Positions 6,852-10,028 of a DNA stretch of 10,028 bases are shown piece after piece. The DNA lies in the NCBI GenBank assembly GCA_020442225.1, contig JAGRKR010000070.1, positions 1-10,028 on the forward strand. The letters are read 5' to 3'. A program made the position numbers and the translations under genes. This stretch comes from Hyphomicrobiaceae bacterium (GTDB lineage: Bacteria; Pseudomonadota; Alphaproteobacteria; Rhizobiales; Hyphomicrobiaceae). Each line of letters starts with the position of its first letter. Position 1 is the first letter of the stretch. Under the pieces are notes generated by a model. It had not been told where the DNA came from. It searched no databases and saw nothing but the letters and a program-made list of their open reading frames with translations.

Positions 6852-7454
6852 GTGCTCAGGATCGACCATCTCAGACTGCCCGGACTGCCGCCGCTCACAT
6901 TCGAGATCCCCGGCGGCGAGTGCTTCGCCATCGTCGGTCCATCGGGTGCCGGCAAGACCAGGCTGTTGCGCGCCATCGCCGATCTCGATCCCGTGGACGG
7001 GCACTTCTTCCTCGATGGCGCGGAACGTGGAGAGATGACCGCTCCCGAGTGGCGCCGACGCGTGCGCTACGTGTCGGCGGAGCCGGGCTGGTGGGAGGAC
7101 ACGCCGCGCGCGCATCTTCCCGCGCAGGCGATGACGCGGGTCGAGCGGCTGGCGTCCGCGGTCGGGCTCGACATGCAGTTGCTCGATAGACCGATCGCCG
7201 AGCTCTCGACCGGCGAGCGCCAGCGCTTGAGCATGGTGCGCGCGCTCGTCGACGAGCCCAAGGTGCTGTTGCTGGACGAGCCGACGTCGGCGCTCGACGC
7301 CGTGGCGGCGGCGATGGTCGAGGAGTTGCTGCGCTTCCAGTTGCTGTCGCGGCGCGTGCTGGTGCTCGTCAGTCACGACAAGGCACTGATCGAGCGCATG
7401 AGCGACAGCCAGCTCATTCTGCCGGGACCATCGCGGCTGGCGGGTGCGGCATGA
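6852..7454 (+). CDS. fetA: ABC transporter ATP-binding protein, FetA (YbbL) type
   Basis: This is a compact 200-residue ATPase with Walker A GPSGAGKT (29-36), signature LSTGERQR (119-126), Walker B VLLLDEPT (138-145), D-loop SALD (146-149) and the switch His175 in VSHD. It pairs with a UPF0014/FetB permease, which identifies it as FetA-like; in E. coli FetAB is linked to iron homeostasis and resistance to oxidative stress, probably as an exporter. The Q-loop is unusual: the segment reads YVSAEPGWWEDT (73-84), with Ala where most ABC ATPases have Gln. The start is a GTG at 6852 with GAGG 7 bases upstream; no in-frame ATG would keep the first strand. Its stop overlaps the permease start (ATGA), so the two are translationally coupled. 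The substrate here is an inference from the family. Confidence 0.9.
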   Translation: MLRIDHLRLPGLPPLTFEIPGGECFAIVGPSGAGKTRLLRAIADLDPVDGHFFLDGAERGEMTAPEWRRRVRYVSAEPGWWEDTPRAHLPAQAMTRVERLASAVGLDMQLLDRPIAELSTGERQRLSMVRALVDEPKVLLLDEPTSALDAVAAAMVEELLRFQLLSRRVLVLVSHDKALIERMSDSQLILPGPSRLAGAA

Positions 7455-8254
7455 CATTCGTCTCGCTCAGCATCGTCGATCTCGTGTTGGCGGCGGTGCT
7501 CATCCTGCTCAACGGCGCACTGTCCCTGGCGTTCGGGCTTGGTCTGGAGCGGCGTCTGGCCTTCACCACTGTGCGCATGGTCGTACAGCTCGCCGCCATC
7601 GGCTTCGTGCTCAAGTTCATCTTCCAGCAGAGCTCGCCGCTCTGGACGCTGATGCTGGCCGTGGTCATGGTGGGCGTGGCCGGGCACGAGCTGCTGGCGC
7701 GCCAGAAGCGGCGCATCGGCGGCTGGTACGCCTATGTCCTGTCGGTGGGCACGCTGAGCACGACAGGTCTGCTCGCCACGCTCTACGGCGTCGCCGTGAT
7801 CCTCGGGCCCGAGCCCTGGTATGCGCCGCGCTATGTCCTGCCCATTCTCGGCATGGTGCTCGGCAACACGCTGACAGGAGCGAGCCTGGCGCTCGACGCG
7901 CTCACCTCGGGCGCGACGCGTGAGCGCGCGGCGATCGAGGCGCGGTTGGCGCTCGGGGCGACGAGACTGCAGGCGCTCAGCGGGGTTCTGAGCGATGCCG
8001 TGCGCACGGGCACGATGCCGCTGATCAACAGCATGGCGGCGTCGGGGATCGTATCGCTGCCCGGCATGATGACGGGTCAGATCCTCGCCGGCATCGATCC
8101 CGTCGAGGCCGCGAAATACCAGATCATGATCATGTTTGTGTTGGCGGGCGCCACCGCTCTCGGCGTTCTGCTGGCGGCGTTCGGAGGGGTCGTGCTCATC
8201 ACGGACGACCGCCACCGGTTGCGTCTCGACCGCCTGAAGGCGAACGGGCCGTGA
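7451..8254 (+). CDS. fetB: ABC transporter permease, FetB (YbbM, UPF0014) family
   Basis: This 267-residue integral membrane protein has the UPF0014 hallmarks: RMVVQLAAIGFVL (42-54), LPILGMVLGNTLTG (130-143), the cytoplasmic EARLALGAT loop (163-171) that probably contacts the ATPase, and MAASGIVSLPGMMTGQILAG (195-214) followed by a YQI-type segment (223-225). About six to seven membrane segments are likely, near 8-29, 39-58, 64-78, 95-118, 128-149 and 223-250, with one more around 189-214. The E. coli homolog is implicated in iron export. The ATG overlaps the fetA stop by 4 bases (ATGA), as expected for coupled translation of an ATPase-permease pair. No periplasmic binding protein is nearby, which fits an exporter. 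The stop codon lies inside a perfect hairpin. Confidence 0.92.
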   Translation: MTFVSLSIVDLVLAAVLILLNGALSLAFGLGLERRLAFTTVRMVVQLAAIGFVLKFIFQQSSPLWTLMLAVVMVGVAGHELLARQKRRIGGWYAYVLSVGTLSTTGLLATLYGVAVILGPEPWYAPRYVLPILGMVLGNTLTGASLALDALTSGATRERAAIEARLALGATRLQALSGVLSDAVRTGTMPLINSMAASGIVSLPGMMTGQILAGIDPVEAAKYQIMIMFVLAGATALGVLLAAFGGVVLITDDRHRLRLDRLKANGP

Positions 8255-8265
8255 GAAACGGCCCG
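8245..8265. terminator. Perfect 8-bp hairpin spanning the fetB stop codon, between convergent genes
   Basis: CGGGCCGT (8245-8252) and ACGGCCCG (8258-8265) are perfect inverted repeats around a 5-base GAGAA loop. The T of the fetB TGA is the last base of the left arm. The convergent minus-strand gene stops at 8279, 13 bases away, so the hairpin would lie just after its stop as well. No U-tract follows on either strand. A shared, bidirectional transcript-end structure is plausible. Confidence 0.45.
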
Positions 8266-8278
8266 CCCGCGGTTCGGC

Positions 8279-8803
8279 CTACTGCTTTTCAGCCGGCTTC
8301 TCTGTCTTCGGGGCAGCTGGCGCCCGAGCCGGCTTCGCAGCAGCGGCGGGCTTGGCGGCCGGCGGCTTCGGCGCGGCCTTCGGCTTGATGGAGCCGGTCA
8401 CGACGCCCGGAGCCTTGGCAGGGGCCTTCTTGGCGGTGGTCGCCTTCTTTGCCGGAGTCTTGCCGGTCGCGTCGGCCCTTACCGGCGTCCTGACGGCGCC
8501 CTTGTCCCAGCAGACCGTCGCGGAAGCTGTGCAGGTGTGCTCGTCGAAGACGATGACGTCGAGAAAGAGCTCACACTTCACGTCTTTCTTGCCGACCGAG
8601 TAGCGCTTGATGCCGCGCTGCTTCGTCCACTCGACGATGTGCTTGTCGAGCAGCTTCTTGGCGTCCCTGGTCGGACCGTCCTTGCCGTAGTCGTTGACGA
8701 GGAATCCGAGCCGCTTGCATTCCTTGCCGGAGGCCGTCGCGCCGCCCATCGGCATGGCGATCAGCGCGGCTGCGATAGCTGCGGTCGTCAGCTTGAACTT
8801 CAT
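8279..8803 (-). CDS. Exported protein of unknown function with four cysteines and a Lys/Ala/Pro-rich tail
   Basis: The 174-residue product starts with a signal peptide (KFK, then a hydrophobic stretch to about residue 19, ending GGATAS with cleavage near 23-25). The mature N-terminal domain, about residues 26-110, is compact and contains NDYGKDGPTRDAKKLLDK (37-54) and LFLDVIVFDEHTC (79-91). It has four Cys (29, 77, 91, 98), enough for two disulfides in the periplasm. From about 114 to the end it is low complexity, rich in Ala, Lys, Pro and Thr, resembling a flexible, basic histone-H1-like tail. I do not recognise a named family. The open frame begins with a GTG at 8845, but the ATG at 8803 is preferred: the signal peptide starts there and GAGGGG lies about 5 bases upstream. 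It is convergent with fetB and preceded by the other secreted gene on the same strand, about 170 bases away. Confidence 0.8.
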   Translation of the reverse strand: MKFKLTTAAIAAALIAMPMGGATASGKECKRLGFLVNDYGKDGPTRDAKKLLDKHIVEWTKQRGIKRYSVGKKDVKCELFLDVIVFDEHTCTASATVCWDKGAVRTPVRADATGKTPAKKATTAKKAPAKAPGVVTGSIKPKAAPKPPAAKPAAAAKPARAPAAPKTEKPAEKQ

Positions 8804-8974
8804 GGTTCCCCTCGCTGCACAATCGACAAGGCCCTGCCCCGTCACCCTCAGCAGCTAATAAAGGCAAACCGTTCGGCCCGCTAGGGCAAGACCGCAGCAC
8901 TACAGGAGAAACACATGCGCCTGTGCAAAGCCGCCCACACCTGCGGGCAGGCCTCGCATGTGGCGACGGGCTGC

Positions 8975-9331
8975 TCAGTTCATGTAGGGCGAGTCACCGC
9001 CGCGCGGCTGGGAGCCCGAGTCGAAGAAGAAGCCCGAGTCGAACGGACCGGCCTGGCGATCGAAATACGGATCGCGGTCCCTGAGGATGCGCCTGTTGTC
9101 GAAGCTGAGGAGCGAGTCCGGATAGGAGTAGGAGTAGCCACCGACGCGGCGCGAGAAGCCGAGCACGCGGGTGCGCTTGCCCCGGTAGTGCCGGTGGCGG
9201 GGATAGCTGCGCTTGGCAACCTTGGCCTTGTGGGCCTTCGAGTACGTCCGCTTGCCCGCCTCGGCCGGTGTCGCCGTGACGAAGCCCATGGTCAGAGCCG
9301 CCGCCAGAGCCACGAAAATGCTGCGCTTCAT
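8975..9331 (-). CDS. Small exported basic, tyrosine/glycine-rich protein of unknown function
   Basis: The 118-residue product has a clear signal peptide: KR, a hydrophobic core (5-18) and a PAEA-G cleavage site near residue 25/26. The mature protein is about 93 residues. It is strongly basic at first (many Lys, Arg, His and Tyr between 27 and 62), then a VGGYSYSYPDSLL segment (63-75), then an acidic and aromatic region RDRDPYFDRQAGPFDSG (84-100) in which FDSG occurs twice (97-100, 103-106). No cysteine is present. I do not recognise a named family, though small Tyr/Gly-rich exported proteins of this kind are frequent in Hyphomicrobiales. The frame is open up to 9496, but the ATG at 9331 is chosen for its signal peptide and for AGAGG 8 bases upstream. 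It is divergent from the glycine-rich gene at 9608. Confidence 0.78.
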   Translation of the reverse strand: MKRSIFVALAAALTMGFVTATPAEAGKRTYSKAHKAKVAKRSYPRHRHYRGKRTRVLGFSRRVGGYSYSYPDSLLSFDNRRILRDRDPYFDRQAGPFDSGFFFDSGSQPRGGDSPYMN

Positions 9332-9559
9332 CGGAGAAACCTCTGCAATCACTTGGGATCTGCGGATCACCATAGCCGAGAAGGTAAAAAGTTTCCTGCA
9401 CGAGTGGCGGGGTGACTTCACAAAAGCAGAGCTTGTGTCGCTCACGCCGCACCCGATGCGGCCCGCGAGGCTGAGCTGCCGACCACACCCGAGCATGCTG
9501 GGCCGCGGGGCGCAGGCAAATACCTGTCACATGCGGCGGCTACAGAGTAAGCTTCAACG

Positions 9560-9587
9560 ACTCGCTCGGCCTCGGTCGGAAGCGAGT
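9560..9587 (+). other. Hairpin in the leader of the glycine-rich gene
   Basis: ACTCGCT (9560-9566) pairs perfectly with AGCGAGT (9581-9587) around a 14-base loop that can itself fold into a short inner stem. The right arm ends 8 bases before the GGGAGG ribosome site (9596-9601), so it would sit in the 5' leader if the promoter is upstream. The rest of the 9332-9607 intergenic stretch shows no gene and no clear promoter boxes. Confidence 0.35.
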
Positions 9588-9607
9588 GCAAAAACGGGAG
9601 GCGATCC

Positions 9608-9883
9608 ATGGAAGCGCTGCTTATCCAGCTGCTCAGCGGGGCGGTCGGCGGCAATGTCGCCGGTTCTTTGTTGAAGAACCTCAGTCTCGGCACGCTCGGC
9701 AACTCGCTGGCCGGTATTGTCGGCGGCGGTCTCGGCGGTCAGATCCTGCAACAGGTCCTGAACATGTCCGCCGGGGGCGGTCTCAATCTCGAGTCGATCC
9801 TGTCTCAGGTGGCCGGCGGCGGCGTCGGCGGTGGCGTCGTCATGATCCTCATCGGCGTCCTGAAGCGTGCTTTCAGCCGCTGA
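9608..9883 (+). CDS. Small glycine-rich, probably membrane-associated protein of unknown function
   Basis: This 91-residue protein has almost no charged residues before the C-terminus (ending LKRAFSR). It has two glycine-rich hydrophobic segments, about 11-48 and 67-85, with repeated GG-x-GG patterns: GAVGGNVAG, AGIVGGGLGGQIL and AGGGVGGGVVMIL. The last two look like an internal duplication. Such glycine-zipper patterns allow close packing of membrane helices. Similar short proteins (NVAG..LKNLSLGTLGN.) are, from memory, conserved hypotheticals across Hyphomicrobiales, but no function is known to me. GGGAGG lies 6 bases before the ATG, an excellent site that supports expression. It is divergent from the basic exported protein and followed by a strong hairpin. 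Confidence 0.85.
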   Translation: MEALLIQLLSGAVGGNVAGSLLKNLSLGTLGNSLAGIVGGGLGGQILQQVLNMSAGGGLNLESILSQVAGGGVGGGVVMILIGVLKRAFSR

Positions 9884-9915
9884 GGCGTGGTCGAATAACC
9901 TCAGCAGTCATGCAA

Positions 9916-9946
9916 ACGGGATGGGAGCGTGGCGCTCCCATCCCGT
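9916..9946. terminator. Strong bidirectional terminator-like hairpin
   Basis: ACGGGATGGGAGCG (9916-9929) and CGCTCCCATCCCGT (9933-9946) form a perfect 14-bp stem with a TGG loop. It lies 33 bases after the glycine-rich gene and 25 bases after the stop of the convergent cold-shock gene. AATT follows on the plus strand and TTTG on the minus strand, so the U-tracts are short, but the stem is by far the strongest in the window. Confidence 0.8.
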
Positions 9947-9970
9947 AATTCCGGCGCGATCCGTGGGTGC

Positions 9971-10028
9971 CTAGTCGGCAAGCTGCAGATTGACGGCCTT
10001 GGGGCCCTTGCCGCGCTTGTCCGGCTCG
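9971..10028 (-). CDS. C-terminal end of a cold-shock-domain protein (cut by window edge)
   Basis: Only the last 18 residues are in the window, ending in TAG at 9973-9971: EPDKRGKGPKAVNLQLAD. The pattern (R)GKGPKAVN(L/I/V)-x-(L/V) is the final strand of CspA-type single-stranded nucleic acid binding domains, where GP-x-A-x-N-V is the usual signature. Cold-shock proteins act as RNA chaperones in the cytoplasm. The fragment is short, so the family call rests on this motif alone; whether the protein has one or two cold-shock domains cannot be seen. It is convergent with the glycine-rich gene and shares the strong hairpin with it. Confidence 0.7.
   Translation of the reverse strand, partial: EPDKRGKGPKAVNLQLAD

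Noticed and set aside
8940..8951. CCTGC-GG-GCAGG as a terminator for the basic exported protein gene
   Set aside because: The stem is effectively 4 bp with a 4-base loop and no T-run; too weak to call.
1..10028. Mobile element, CRISPR, phage defence or toxin-antitoxin system
   Set aside because: No transposase, integrase, long terminal or direct repeats, spaced repeats, nuclease/helicase pairs or small overlapping toxin-antitoxin-like gene pairs were seen; the gene content is housekeeping plus small hypotheticals.

Overview
The window is GC-rich chromosomal DNA that looks alphaproteobacterial, most likely Hyphomicrobiales (Rhizobiales). Three things point there: the run panB – TPR membrane protein – BamB-like lipoprotein – der, the NnrU and DNA polymerase III chi proteins, and small secreted or glycine-rich proteins of a kind common in that order. 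I see no transposase, phage gene, integrase, CRISPR array, tRNA or rRNA. Most of the window is ordinary core genome.

Left part (1-1423). A minus-strand endonuclease/exonuclease/phosphatase-family gene runs off the left edge and is divergent from a plus-strand nnrU gene. An imperfect hairpin lies between them. After nnrU comes a gap of about 340 bases with no supported gene; it starts with a perfect 14-bp palindrome.

Central plus-strand block (1424-6689). panB makes ketopantoate for pantothenate and CoA. It is followed by a membrane-anchored TPR protein (YfgM-like), an eight-blade BamB-like outer-membrane assembly lipoprotein and the ribosome-biogenesis GTPase Der. The TPR, bamB and der order matches the yfgM-bamB-der cluster of Gammaproteobacteria, so envelope assembly and ribosome assembly are genetically linked here too. 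The TPR and bamB genes are 10 bases apart and surely cotranscribed. holC (polymerase III chi) follows after about 220 bases.

Transporter pair (6852-8254). An ATPase and a permease of the FetAB (YbbL/YbbM) type overlap by 4 bases. The ATPase lacks the usual Q-loop glutamine. A perfect inverted repeat lies just upstream of the pair, and a perfect 8-bp hairpin spans the permease stop codon.

Right part (8279-10028). Two minus-strand genes encode small exported proteins of unknown function: one with four cysteines and a Lys/Ala/Pro-rich tail, one basic and tyrosine-rich. A plus-strand gene encodes a glycine-rich, probably membrane-associated 91-residue protein. A strong 14-bp-stem hairpin then separates it from the C-terminal end of a minus-strand cold-shock-type protein that runs off the right edge.

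I do not find convincing evidence of a new multi-gene system. The best leads are the uncharacterised exported proteins, the repeated stop-codon hairpins without a U-tract, the inverted repeat before fetA, and the altered Q-loop of the FetA-like ATPase.
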